Below are positions 1 to 6,469 of a stretch of 12,439 bases of DNA, one piece after another. The stretch lies in contig CABSFY010000070.1 in the NCBI GenBank assembly GCA_902477055.1, forward strand, positions 1 through 12,439, given 5' to 3'. This DNA is from an uncultured Eubacteriales bacterium (lineage in GTDB: Bacteria; Bacillota; Clostridia; Oscillospirales; Oscillospiraceae). Under the pieces are notes generated by a model. The model saw only the letters and a program-made list of their open reading frames with translations. It searched no databases and was not told the origin of the DNA. How positions within the stretch are numbered: the first letter of the stretch is position 1; each line of letters opens with the position of its first letter. A program made the position numbers and the translations under genes.

Positions 1-3
1 CGG

Positions 4-25
4 AAAAGTCCGTGAGGACTTTTTT
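4..25 (+). terminator. Hairpin with T-run, possible terminator of an upstream gene
   Basis: An 8-bp perfect stem (AAAAGTCC at 4-11 with GGACTTTT at 16-23, loop GTGA) runs into a T-tract at 20-25. This is the form of an intrinsic terminator, although the stem is AT-rich at its base. The gene it would end lies outside the window. One frame through here stays open to a TAG at 92-94, so the hairpin could instead lie inside the 3' end of a coding region. Confidence 0.35.
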
Positions 26-38
26 GACAAGCTGAAGC

Positions 39-69
39 CCCTGCCGCAAGCCACTTGCGGCAGGGCTTT
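39..69 (+). terminator. Strong GC-rich hairpin, likely intrinsic terminator
   Basis: Positions 39-50 (CCCTGCCGCAAG) and 54-65 (CTTGCGGCAGGG) form a perfect 12-bp stem with a 3-base loop, followed by CTTTC and a moderately T-rich stretch. It sits about 50 bases upstream of the small membrane-protein gene at 115. It most likely ends the transcript of the gene left of the window. Confidence 0.55.
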
Positions 70-114
70 CGCGTTTATTCGCGCCCACGCATAGAATGGT
101 GCGGGGGTGAGAGC

Positions 115-288
115 ATGAAGGAGCGGCTGAGCCGTCTGCTGTGCGTGAAATCCATCGTCACGGTGCTGTTGACGGTGATTTTTTGCGTCCTTGCGGGCAA
201 GGGTACAGTCTCCGCGCAGGAGTTCATCACGGTGTTCACCGTCGTGATCTCCTTTTACTTCGGAACGCAGCACGAACGGCAGGATTAG
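115..288 (+). CDS. Small membrane protein of unknown function (57 aa)
   Basis: The start at 115 is preferred because GGGGGTGA at 103-110 is a suitable ribosome binding site; the open frame extends further upstream without one. The 57-residue product has a basic N-terminus (KERLSRLLCVK), two hydrophobic segments at roughly residues 11-26 and 36-49, and a polar tail ending FGTQHERQD. The overall form (VKSIVTVLLTVIF followed by FITVFTVVISFYFGTQ) resembles short proteins found in Firmicutes genomes and prophages, sometimes called holin-like. No phage gene is visible next to it, and the resemblance is from memory rather than a search. It appears monocistronic: a hairpin and a new promoter follow before the response regulator gene. 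Function is not known. Confidence 0.6.
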   Translation: MKERLSRLLCVKSIVTVLLTVIFCVLAGKGTVSAQEFITVFTVVISFYFGTQHERQD

Positions 289-301
289 CCCGCCAAATCC
301 A

Positions 302-327
302 CCGCCGGGGAACAGCAACCCCGGCGG
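302..327 (+). terminator. Hairpin after the small membrane-protein gene
   Basis: A perfect 9-bp GC-rich stem (CCGCCGGGG at 302-310, CCCCGGCGG at 319-327) encloses the loop AACAGCAA and begins 14 bases after the stop codon at 288. The sequence after it is not a clean T-tract (CTTGCCATAT), so it may be a weak terminator or an mRNA-stabilising hairpin. It separates the small gene from the promoter of the two-component operon. Confidence 0.45.
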
Positions 328-328
328 C

Positions 329-357
329 TTGCCATATACGGCAAAGTGTGGTAAAAT
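329..357 (+). promoter_or_regulatory. Candidate sigma-A promoter of the two-component operon
   Basis: TTGCCA at 329-334 and TAAAAT at 352-357 are separated by exactly 17 bases, with a TG one base upstream of the -10 (TGGTAAAAT), an extended -10. Transcription would begin near 364, about 70 bases before the response regulator gene. The 11-bp repeat array at 382-414 lies downstream of this start, a position that would suit autorepression. A second possible extended -10 (TGATACAAT, 393-401) lies inside the array, so the true start needs mapping. Confidence 0.55.
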
Positions 358-381
358 ATTTTCGGGATTCCGCGCACCGGA

Positions 382-414
382 TGATGGGAAATTGATACAA
401 TTCTGATGCAAAAT
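382..414 (+). promoter_or_regulatory. Three phased 11-bp repeats, candidate response-regulator operator
   Basis: Three consecutive 11-base units begin with TGAT: TGATGGGAAAT (382-392), TGATACAATTC (393-403) and TGATGCAAAAT (404-414). Spacing is exactly one helical turn, as in tandem-bound OmpR/PhoB-family sites. The array ends seven bases before the ribosome binding site of the OmpR-family regulator gene. A matching four-unit array at 3277-3320 precedes the femAB-like gene. Binding by the adjacent regulator is inferred from position and shared sequence. Confidence 0.6.
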
Positions 415-434
415 AGGCGCGGGAGGTAGAGTAC

Positions 435-1091
435 ATGAAAATTCTGATCGTTGAGGACGAAAAAGCAATTGCAAATCTGATCGACATGAATCTGACGGCC
501 TGCGGCTATCAGTGTGTCACGGTCGGCGACGGGATGGCTGCGGCGGATCTGATCGAGGAAACGACATTCGATTTGATTTTATTGGATATCATGCTGCCGG
601 GGGCGAACGGCTTTGAGCTGATGGAGCAAATTCGTCCGACGGGAACGCCGGTGATTTTTATCACGGCGCTGGGCAGCGTGAACGACCGCGTGCAGGGACT
701 CCGTGCCGGTGCGGACGACTATCTGGTGAAGCCCTTTGAGATCGTGGAGCTGATCGCGCGGGTCGAAACTGTCCTGCGCCGCGCCGGAAAGACCGAGGAG
801 CGCTATGTCATCAACGACGTGGTCATCGAACCGAGGTCCATGCTCGTCACGCGCGGCGGCGTGCCGGTTACGCTGACGCATAAGGAATACGAGCTGCTGC
901 TCTTGTTCGTCCGCAACCGGAATATTGCGCTCTTTCGCGATACGATCTATGAGCGCGTCTGGGAGAACGAATACACCGGCGACAGCCGCACGGTCGATCT
1001 GCACGTGCAGCGCCTGCGAAAAAAGCTCGGCTGGCAGGATAAGCTCGTCGCAATCTATAAGGTCGGTTATCGCTTGGAGGTTTCGACTTGA
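435..1091 (+). CDS. OmpR-family response regulator
   Basis: This 218-residue protein has an N-terminal receiver domain (about 1-115) with acidic residues E7/D8, phospho-acceptor D51 in LILLDIMLPG, switch residue T77 and the conserved K99 in LVKPF. A C-terminal winged-helix DNA-binding domain follows, with LTHKEYELLLL, SRTVDLHVQRLRKKL and the closing YKVGYRLE. The start is supported by GGGAGG at 421-426, eight bases before the ATG. It is the first gene of an operon and its 3' end overlaps the sensor kinase gene by four bases, so the two are surely cognate. As an OmpR-type regulator it should bind direct repeats, and a set of three 11-bp repeats lies just upstream. The specific signal is unknown; related systems often respond to envelope stress or cell-wall antibiotics. 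Confidence 0.95.
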   Translation: MKILIVEDEKAIANLIDMNLTACGYQCVTVGDGMAAADLIEETTFDLILLDIMLPGANGFELMEQIRPTGTPVIFITALGSVNDRVQGLRAGADDYLVKPFEIVELIARVETVLRRAGKTEERYVINDVVIEPRSMLVTRGGVPVTLTHKEYELLLLFVRNRNIALFRDTIYERVWENEYTGDSRTVDLHVQRLRKKLGWQDKLVAIYKVGYRLEVST

Positions 1092-2485
1092 AATTTACGT
1101 GGAAAATGATCGTTGCGGTGACGATTTTGCTTGCGCTGGCGCTTTCGCTCGGCAGCTATCTGCTGGTGAGCGACGTTTTCTCGGCGCAGCTCGACGCAGC
1201 GATCGAGGACAGCCAGAAGGAGCTGCGGATGTTCACGCTGACGGTACAGGCGCTCGTCGTCGGGCAGAGCGTGTTTTCGTTCCAGAAGCAACCCGACGAG
1301 CTGCTGCAAAGCATCCTGCGCGAAGGCAACCTGAGCCAGAGCTATCAGTTCCGTGTAACGGATGCAGACGGAAAGCTGATCTACCTGACCAGCGGTATCG
1401 CACTGCTGCCAACGGGCGATTGCGGAGAAAGCATGGAAACGACTGTCGTCCGTGAGGGCGAAACGGTTTATCTGCTCTCCCGGCAGAAAACGACGCTGCT
1501 GGAGCGGACCTACACGATGGAGGTTTGCGAAGAGGCAACTTCGATCTTTACGGCGGCGCGGGACAACCTTCGCCGCAGCCGTCTTATCATGGCGGCAATT
1601 CTCGTGGTCTGCACCCTGATCACCTCACTCTTTACCGTGGTGCTGACGCGGCCCATCCGCCGCATCTCGCGGACGGCGAAGCAATTTTCCGCCGGACATT
1701 ACGAGCGGCGCGTTTCCGTGCGCTCGAAGGACGAGCTGGGGCAGCTTGCGCAGGATTTTAATGCCATGGCTGACTCGTTGGAGCATAAAATTTGGGAGCT
1801 GAACGACGCGGTCGAGCGGCAGAAGGAGTTCACTGCCAGCTTTGCCCATGAGCTGAAGACCCCGCTCACGTCCGTCATCGGCTACGCCGACACCCTCCGC
1901 AGCCGCCAGCTCCCGCCGCGCCTGCAAATGGATGCGGCGAACTATATCTTTAAGGAGGGCCGGCGTCTGGAGGCGCTCTCCTTCGCTCTGCTGGACCTTT
2001 TTGCGCTGGAAAAGGAAGCGCCGGAGCTGGTGCCGTGCCACATCCTGCGCCTTGTGCAGGAAACAGCGGACAGCGCTGCCTATCATTTGCGGCAGAAGCG
2101 TATTTCCCTGGAAATCCGCGTCGAGGACTGCACGCTGCCACTGGCTGCTGAGCTGTTCAAGACGCTGCTGTATAATTTGATCGATAATGCGCGAAAGGCC
2201 TCCGATGAGGGCAGCGTGATTTTGCTTCGCGGCCTCCGTACGGAGGCGGGTTACAGCCTGAGTGTGATCGATCGCGGACGCGGCATCCCTGCCGATCAGC
2301 TTAAGCGCATTATCGAGCCGTTCTTCATGGTCGATAAATCCCGCGCCAGAGCCGAGGGCGGCGCAGGCCTGGGCCTCGCCCTCTGCCAAAAGATTGCCGA
2401 GGTCCATCACGCCCGACTTTCCTTTCGCAGTGAGCCGGGGAATGGGACGGCGGTAACGCTGATGTTTGGAGGTGAGGGAGCATGA
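1088..2485 (+). CDS. Membrane sensor histidine kinase (HAMP, HisKA, HATPase)
   Basis: The start is a TTG at 1088, chosen because GGAGG at 1076-1080 is seven bases away and the frame overlaps the regulator stop by four bases; the first ATG (1106) would cut into the membrane helix. The 465-residue protein has a first membrane helix at about 7-28, an extracytoplasmic domain of about 135 residues, and a second helix at about 166-187. A HAMP linker follows (PIRRISRTAKQFSAGHY to about 240). The phospho-accepting histidine is H254 in FAHELKTPLTS. The ATP-binding domain shows N363/N367 in LLYNLIDNARKAS, a G1 box at D395-G399 and a G2 box GGAGLGL at 424-430. All catalytic motifs are present. It should autophosphorylate on sensing an external signal and pass phosphate to D51 of the upstream regulator. 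Confidence 0.95.
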   Translation: MKFTWKMIVAVTILLALALSLGSYLLVSDVFSAQLDAAIEDSQKELRMFTLTVQALVVGQSVFSFQKQPDELLQSILREGNLSQSYQFRVTDADGKLIYLTSGIALLPTGDCGESMETTVVREGETVYLLSRQKTTLLERTYTMEVCEEATSIFTAARDNLRRSRLIMAAILVVCTLITSLFTVVLTRPIRRISRTAKQFSAGHYERRVSVRSKDELGQLAQDFNAMADSLEHKIWELNDAVERQKEFTASFAHELKTPLTSVIGYADTLRSRQLPPRLQMDAANYIFKEGRRLEALSFALLDLFALEKEAPELVPCHILRLVQETADSAAYHLRQKRISLEIRVEDCTLPLAAELFKTLLYNLIDNARKASDEGSVILLRGLRTEAGYSLSVIDRGRGIPADQLKRIIEPFFMVDKSRARAEGGAGLGLALCQKIAEVHHARLSFRSEPGNGTAVTLMFGGEGA

Positions 2486-3279
2486 AACGCTTTTGGTGGC
2501 TGCTTCCAACGCTTTTGATTCTGGCTGGGGCGTTTCTGCTGCCCGGCCTGCTGCTGTCGGCAAAGGAGAAGCGCATGGAAAGCCGCGTTTTTGCCTCTGC
2601 GGATGTCACGCCGACGTGGCAGGGAACCGGTGCAAGCCTCTCTATGGGCGAGAAGCTCGCCCTAATCGCCCGTCAAGACCGCGCCGCACAGTTTGATTTC
2701 GGTGCCATCACGGACGATGAGGAGATTCGTGACCGTTATTATGCTGAGCTGGACACGCTGAAAGAAAAAAACCTCATCAGCAGTGCTGTCCACGAATGGC
2801 TGCTCGCCTACGAAGCGTTTGAGATTAGCCGGTCTGTCCTGCTGGATGCGGACCTAGGCGAAAGCCTTTCGGTATACCGCGTCCAATATTATGACGGAAC
2901 AACCTATGTATTGCTCGATACACAGACCTATAAAGTAATTTATATTTCCTTAAACACCTATGAGCCGTATGCAGTGGACAGTGAAAGCCATATGCTGAAC
3001 ACCGCTTACGTCAACGGGATGGCCCCGGATTGGGCCGAATACTACGGCGCGGAGCAAAAAGACGATTACGGCACATGGCTGTTTCTTTCTGACCCCTCAA
3101 TTGATTACTATCTTTATGCACAGCGCTTCACGGTCGATGGTGTGAGCGTTGGCTTCTCGCTGCATTACAGCACGGTTATGCAAGTCCTAACATGGCGCAT
3201 CGAAACGCCGGAGAATGCCCAATGGATTCTCACCGGCGAATATCCTGACGATACCGCCGTAAACGAAAAAACGCCGTGA
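2482..3279 (+). CDS. Unknown membrane-anchored protein in the two-component operon
   Basis: This 265-residue protein starts with an ATG inside the 3' end of the kinase gene (four-base ATGA overlap), preceded by GGAGGTGAGGGAG. It has one N-terminal hydrophobic segment (about 5-27: WWLLPTLLILAGAFLLPGLLL) without a clear cleavage or lipobox cysteine, so the rest is probably held outside the membrane. The outer part is rich in aromatic and acidic residues (VQYYDGTTYVLLDTQTYKVIY, APDWAEYYG, SIDYYLYAQRF). I do not recognise a family. Overlap with the kinase gene suggests co-translation and a role in signal sensing or kinase modulation, by analogy with accessory proteins of other kinases; this is inference. 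The stop codon TGA at 3277-3279 forms the first bases of the downstream 11-bp repeat array. Confidence 0.75.
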   Translation: MKRFWWLLPTLLILAGAFLLPGLLLSAKEKRMESRVFASADVTPTWQGTGASLSMGEKLALIARQDRAAQFDFGAITDDEEIRDRYYAELDTLKEKNLISSAVHEWLLAYEAFEISRSVLLDADLGESLSVYRVQYYDGTTYVLLDTQTYKVIYISLNTYEPYAVDSESHMLNTAYVNGMAPDWAEYYGAEQKDDYGTWLFLSDPSIDYYLYAQRFTVDGVSVGFSLHYSTVMQVLTWRIETPENAQWILTGEYPDDTAVNEKTP

Positions 3280-3331
3280 TACAACTCTGATACATTCCTG
3301 CGCCAATCGTGATGCAATCGCATGGTATAAC
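3277..3331 (+). promoter_or_regulatory. Four phased 11-bp repeats abutting an extended -10 promoter
   Basis: Four exactly spaced units, TGATACAACTC (3277), TGATACATTCC (3288), TGCGCCAATCG (3299) and TGATGCAATCG (3310), run to 3320. Five bases later lies an extended -10, TGGTATAAC (3323-3331). The expected -35 hexamer (3303-3308, CCAATC) is poor, so the promoter probably needs an activator on the repeats, as OmpR/PhoB-type activators do. The units match the array before the response regulator gene at 382-414. Confidence 0.6.
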
Positions 3332-3359
3332 ATACTTGTTCTAAGGGAGGATGTTATCT

Positions 3360-4415
3360 ATGATCGAACGAGTTGCGTTGGACGGCGCTGCAGCGCTGGA
3401 CGCTTTTGTGGAGGAAAACGGGAGCTTTCTGCAAAGCTCCCTCTGGGGGCGCGTGAAGTCGGACTGGGGGTGGTTCGGCCTCATTTGCCGCAACGCGCGG
3501 GGCGAGATTCGCGGCACGATGGCCCTGCTGGAGCATCGGCTGCACGGCCTGAACCGCTGTCTGCTGTACGCCCCGCGCGGGCCGGTCGCGCTGGATAACG
3601 CGACTGCTGTGGAGCTTCTGATTGCTGCGCGGACGCTCGGAAAGGAGCGAAAGGCATATCTTCTGCGCATTGACCCGGCAATCGACGAAACAGACAGTAA
3701 AAAGGTCGAATTCCTGAAAAAATACGGCTTTCGGCTGAAAACAGCCACAGATTTTTCTCTGTTTCAAGCGCGGTATAATTACGTCATTGACCTGACCGGC
3801 CAAACATCAGAAACGCTTTTGCTGCGTTACCATCCGTCGATGCGGCGGAACGTCCGATTGGCGCAGCAAAACGGTCTGGAAATTTGCCACGGCAGCGTTC
3901 TGGATTTGCCGGATTTTTGCCGCATGATGGCTCAGACCGCGAAAAAGAACGGTTTTACGCCCCGACCGGAGCGGTATTTTCACGATATTTTAACGCAGAT
4001 GCCGAAAAATGCGACGCTTTATCTTGCAAGGAATAACGGACAGACGATCGCGGCGACGATTATGGTTCGCTATGGGACGACGGCATCGTTTTTCTACGGC
4101 TGTTCCGACAACGCGTACCTGTATCTGCACCCGAATGAGATTCTGCAATATAAAATGCAGTGCGACGCGATTGAAAACGGCTGCAACCGGTTCGATCTGC
4201 GCGGCGTGGAGGGAGAGCCGGTCGAAGCGAATTCGAAATTCGGTCTGCATTGCTATAAAATGAAATTCGGCGCAGCGCTGGTGCGCTACGCCGGAGAGTT
4301 TGATATGATACTTGACCCTATTGCTAATATGTTAGTAGGAATTAAAAATATACCGTTACAGTTTAAGCAGAGGCACGCGAAAGCAGCTCGTTCAGAAGTT
4401 CCTGCGGTGTGTTGA
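3360..4415 (+). CDS. FemAB/FemX-family peptidoglycan-bridge aminoacyltransferase
   Basis: The start at 3360 is preferred over the in-frame ATG at 3351, because AAGGGAGG (3343-3350) abuts the earlier ATG but lies nine bases from the later one. The 351-residue product has the paired acyltransferase-like halves of FemXAB proteins: QSSLWGRVK (25-33), YAPRGPV (70-76), the central YHPSMRRNVRLAQQNG (158-172) and the late FGLHCYKMKFGA (294-305). These enzymes use aminoacyl-tRNA to add amino acids to the lipid II or peptidoglycan side chain on the cytoplasmic face. The amino acid cannot be told from sequence. It follows the two-component operon and has its own repeat-controlled promoter, which points to regulated wall modification. 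The last 53 bases overlap the convergent HAD phosphatase gene, giving an atypical AKAARSEVPAVC tail. Confidence 0.88.
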   Translation: MIERVALDGAAALDAFVEENGSFLQSSLWGRVKSDWGWFGLICRNARGEIRGTMALLEHRLHGLNRCLLYAPRGPVALDNATAVELLIAARTLGKERKAYLLRIDPAIDETDSKKVEFLKKYGFRLKTATDFSLFQARYNYVIDLTGQTSETLLLRYHPSMRRNVRLAQQNGLEICHGSVLDLPDFCRMMAQTAKKNGFTPRPERYFHDILTQMPKNATLYLARNNGQTIAATIMVRYGTTASFFYGCSDNAYLYLHPNEILQYKMQCDAIENGCNRFDLRGVEGEPVEANSKFGLHCYKMKFGAALVRYAGEFDMILDPIANMLVGIKNIPLQFKQRHAKAARSEVPAVC

Positions 4416-5022
4416 AAATTTCAGAGACACCGGCGTCATGCAGCTCCTGCGCCGAACGGAATCCCCAGCCGACACTCAGGCAGGGGATTCCTGCGTTTCT
4501 GGCGGTCTGAACATCGACCTCGGAGTCACCGACGTAGACGCTGCTTTCGGCAGTGCTTCCGAGCTGTTTCAGCGCGGCCACCGGCATATCCGGCCACGGC
4601 TTTCGCCGCAGCTCCGCCGACTCGCCGAAGGCAAACGGGACCTGTGCAGCAAAGAATTTTTGCCGAAGCTGCTCCGTCATCGGCGCCGCCTTGTTCGATA
4701 CGATCGCCATGCGGAAGCCAGCGGCCTTTAACTGGTCTAAAAGCTCCAAAATTCCGGGATACGGGGCAGTTTTTATCGCACAATGGTCCTGATAGTGCAA
4801 TTTCATCGTTACCAGTACGGCATCGACAGTTTCACTTGATGTACCCTCCGGGACGGAAAGCTCAATCAGTCGCCGCAGGCCGTTTCCGACAGAGGCACGG
4901 ACCTGTTCCAACGTTTTTTCAGAATATCCGAACTTTTTCAGTGCAAAATTGACGCTGTTTTTCAAATCTTCCAGCGTATTCAGCAGCGTTCCGTCCAAAT
5001 CAAATAAGATCGTATTAGTCAT
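4363..5022 (-). CDS. HAD-superfamily phosphatase, phosphoglycolate phosphatase-like
   Basis: The 219-residue protein shows all four HAD motifs: nucleophile D8 and general acid D10 in FDLDGTLLNT, S109 in IVSNK, K141 in KPWPD, and the metal-binding GDSEVD (165-170). The region between motifs I and II fits a C1-type helical cap, as in Gph and PpaX enzymes. It likely dephosphorylates a small metabolite such as 2-phosphoglycolate, or pyrophosphate; the substrate cannot be fixed from sequence. The start overlaps the end of the recombinase gene by eight bases, so both are translated from one message. The 3' end overlaps the convergent femAB-like gene by 53 bases, and no terminator separates the two. 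Confidence 0.85.
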   Translation of the reverse strand: MTNTILFDLDGTLLNTLEDLKNSVNFALKKFGYSEKTLEQVRASVGNGLRRLIELSVPEGTSSETVDAVLVTMKLHYQDHCAIKTAPYPGILELLDQLKAAGFRMAIVSNKAAPMTEQLRQKFFAAQVPFAFGESAELRRKPWPDMPVAALKQLGSTAESSVYVGDSEVDVQTARNAGIPCLSVGWGFRSAQELHDAGVSEIFNTPQELLNELLSRASA

Positions 5023-6013
5023 GATGTTTCTCCATTTCTAAGTGGGCGAGGGGATTGGCCTCAGCCGCGATTTTCAGCTCAGTGCTTTCGATGTGGGTGT
5101 AAATTTCAGTTGTGTTCAGGTGTTCGTGACCCAGAACCTCCTGCACCGTCTTGATGTCAACGCCGTTGGAAACCATCAGCGTTGCGGCGGTATGCCGCAG
5201 CTTGTGCGCGGAATACTGCGAGGGATCGAGGCCCGCCAGCAGCATATATTTCTTCACCAGCCGGTGAACGGCCGTCACGCTGATCCGGTTATTATCCCGC
5301 GACCCGAACAGCGCCTTGTTGTCCGACAGTACTTTTTTGTTGCGTTCGGGCAGGTATGCTTCGATTGCCGCACGACACGCGGAGCCAAAATAGACAATGC
5401 GCTCTTTGTTGCCTTTGCCAATGACGCGTATTCTGTCCTCATAAACATTGGACAAATTCAATCCGACCAGCTCCGACCGCCGAATACCGCAATTCAAAAA
5501 TAGCATTAAAATTGCATAATCCCGCTTGGCGTTCGGCCCTTCGACCGCAGCGAGAAGCCGCTTGGATTCCTCCAACGTCAGATAGCGGGGGAGGGACTTG
5601 CGAATTTTCGGATATTCGACATCCTTCACCGGATTTTCCGTCAGCTGCTTCGTGCGGACGGTCAGATACTTGTAAAAAGACTTGATCGCCGACAGCTTCC
5701 GCGCCCGCGCCGCCGCGCCGATACCAGATGCATCACCGCCGTCCGTTTGCCGGTCATTGGCCAGATAGGAAAGGTAGTCAAAAATATCAGTAATCGTTAT
5801 CGTTTTTATGAATTCAAGATCAATATCCTGAATCGAAATTTCCTCCAACGGCGTGCTGTAGGGCATTTCAGACTTTATGAGCTTCATAAATCGCAAAAAC
5901 ATCCGCAGATCAAGATAGTATTCGCTGATCGTCCGCGCCGACTGGCCCTTGATGGTTTCGTGATAAGAAAGAAACTCCCGCAAAACCTGTGGCGCATCAC
6001 CGTATTGATTCAT
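5015..6013 (-). CDS. Xer-type tyrosine recombinase
   Basis: This 332-residue protein has an N-terminal SAM-like core-binding domain (about 8-120) and a C-terminal catalytic domain. The full catalytic set is visible: R178 in CGIRRSE, K200 in VIGKGNKER, H270 and R273 in HKLRHTAATLM, H296 in VLGHEHLNTTEIYTH, and nucleophile Y305. The length and GKGNKER hairpin resemble XerC/XerD rather than larger phage integrases. It could be the chromosomal dimer-resolution enzyme or a related recombinase; no excisionase, transposase or dif site is seen beside it. A GGAGG is properly spaced upstream of the ATG. It is first in an operon with the HAD phosphatase, and the coding sequence holds a 16-base stretch (5335-5350) repeated in the inverted repeat upstream. 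Confidence 0.9.
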   Translation of the reverse strand: MNQYGDAPQVLREFLSYHETIKGQSARTISEYYLDLRMFLRFMKLIKSEMPYSTPLEEISIQDIDLEFIKTITITDIFDYLSYLANDRQTDGGDASGIGAAARARKLSAIKSFYKYLTVRTKQLTENPVKDVEYPKIRKSLPRYLTLEESKRLLAAVEGPNAKRDYAILMLFLNCGIRRSELVGLNLSNVYEDRIRVIGKGNKERIVYFGSACRAAIEAYLPERNKKVLSDNKALFGSRDNNRISVTAVHRLVKKYMLLAGLDPSQYSAHKLRHTAATLMVSNGVDIKTVQEVLGHEHLNTTEIYTHIESTELKIAAEANPLAHLEMEKHHD

Positions 6014-6290
6014 TGTAAACCTCCGAAAAACGGATAGATAGTTATGTGATTCAGTGCAAGAATATCAAATCAGAGCAAGGTGACACTCCGAGTTGTGAAA
6101 ATATGTAATCGTGCAACCGACAGCGAATAAACTGGAGGACATAAATGCTTGGCATGTGCAATCGCTTTTTGCCGTAAATGAAGGGTTCGTGCGAGGCCAC
6201 CGGCCGTCAATACCGCAAAGCTGTGATTTTGGAGAGTTACCCGCAATCCAACACCACGCAACCGCCCAACCAAGCCGCCAAACCCATCCT
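6014..6290 (-). other. Long G-rich 5' leader of the recombinase transcript
   Basis: This stretch of about 277 nt lies between the predicted transcription start (near 6290) and the recombinase ATG. On the minus strand its first 55 bases are G- and T-rich with very few C (many GG and GGG runs). GGCC-GGT-GGCC near the middle (about 6196-6206) could form a small hairpin. Frames are open on both strands, but their products look like no protein I know and none has a convincing ribosome binding site. I read it as noncoding: a leader or an RNA of unknown kind. It matches no riboswitch or housekeeping RNA that I can recognise. Confidence 0.4.
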
Positions 6291-6296
6291 GTCCCA

Positions 6297-6325
6297 ATTA
6301 TACCACAACCTCTCCCCGAACGCAA
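6297..6325 (-). promoter_or_regulatory. Promoter of the recombinase-phosphatase operon
   Basis: On the minus strand, TTGCGT (6325-6320) and a perfect TATAAT (6302-6297) are separated by 17 bases, with TG one base before the -10, an extended -10. Transcription would begin near 6290 towards the recombinase. The -35 falls inside one arm of the inverted repeat at 6317-6350, so a protein bound there would compete with RNA polymerase. Confidence 0.7.
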
Positions 6326-6350
6326 CAAAATTTTTATTTTGTTGCGTTCG
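6317..6350. repeat. Perfect 15-bp inverted repeat over the recombinase -35
   Basis: CGAACGCAACAAAAT (6317-6331) and ATTTTGTTGCGTTCG (6336-6350) are exact reverse complements around a TTTT centre. One arm contains the -35 of the minus-strand promoter. It could be an operator for a dimeric repressor, a recombinase binding site, or a terminator for transcripts arriving from the acetyltransferase side; the AT-rich inner half with the T-run is compatible with the last. Sixteen bases at 6315-6330 recur within the recombinase gene at 5335-5350. Confidence 0.75.
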
Positions 6351-6469
6351 TAGGAATAGCGGTAAAAGACCTTGGAGTTTGAACGATGCGGAAAATGAAC
6401 TGGCGAAAAAAAGATAGCTTCCTCCCTGCCGGGTTGTGCGGGCGTGGCTTTCAGAAAGCGGGACAGTCG
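6351..6469. other. Gap with no recognised gene
   Basis: This is 119 bases between the inverted repeat and the stop of the acetyltransferase gene at 6470. On the minus strand a short imperfect stem (GCTTTC with GGAAGC) is followed by a run of seven T at about 6411-6405, which might act as a weak terminator for the acetyltransferase transcript. No coding region is supported. Confidence 0.3.

Noticed and set aside
1625..2563. 312-codon minus-strand frame over the kinase gene
   Set aside because: Antisense to the intact HAMP/HisKA/HATPase coding region; no recognisable product.
3351..3362. Start of the femAB-like gene at the first ATG (3351)
   Set aside because: The ribosome binding site AAGGGAGG touches this ATG with no spacing; the ATG at 3360 has nine bases.
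6065..6328. Two overlapping minus-strand frames and two plus-strand frames in the recombinase leader
   Set aside because: Products are rich in Trp, Cys and Arg with no domain, no ribosome binding sites, and the minus frames begin at or upstream of the mapped -10. Treated as noncoding leader.
5015..6350. An integrated mobile element around the tyrosine recombinase
   Set aside because: There are no flanking direct repeats, no tRNA target, no excisionase or cargo genes, and the flanks are ordinary metabolic genes. A chromosomal Xer-like role is simpler.
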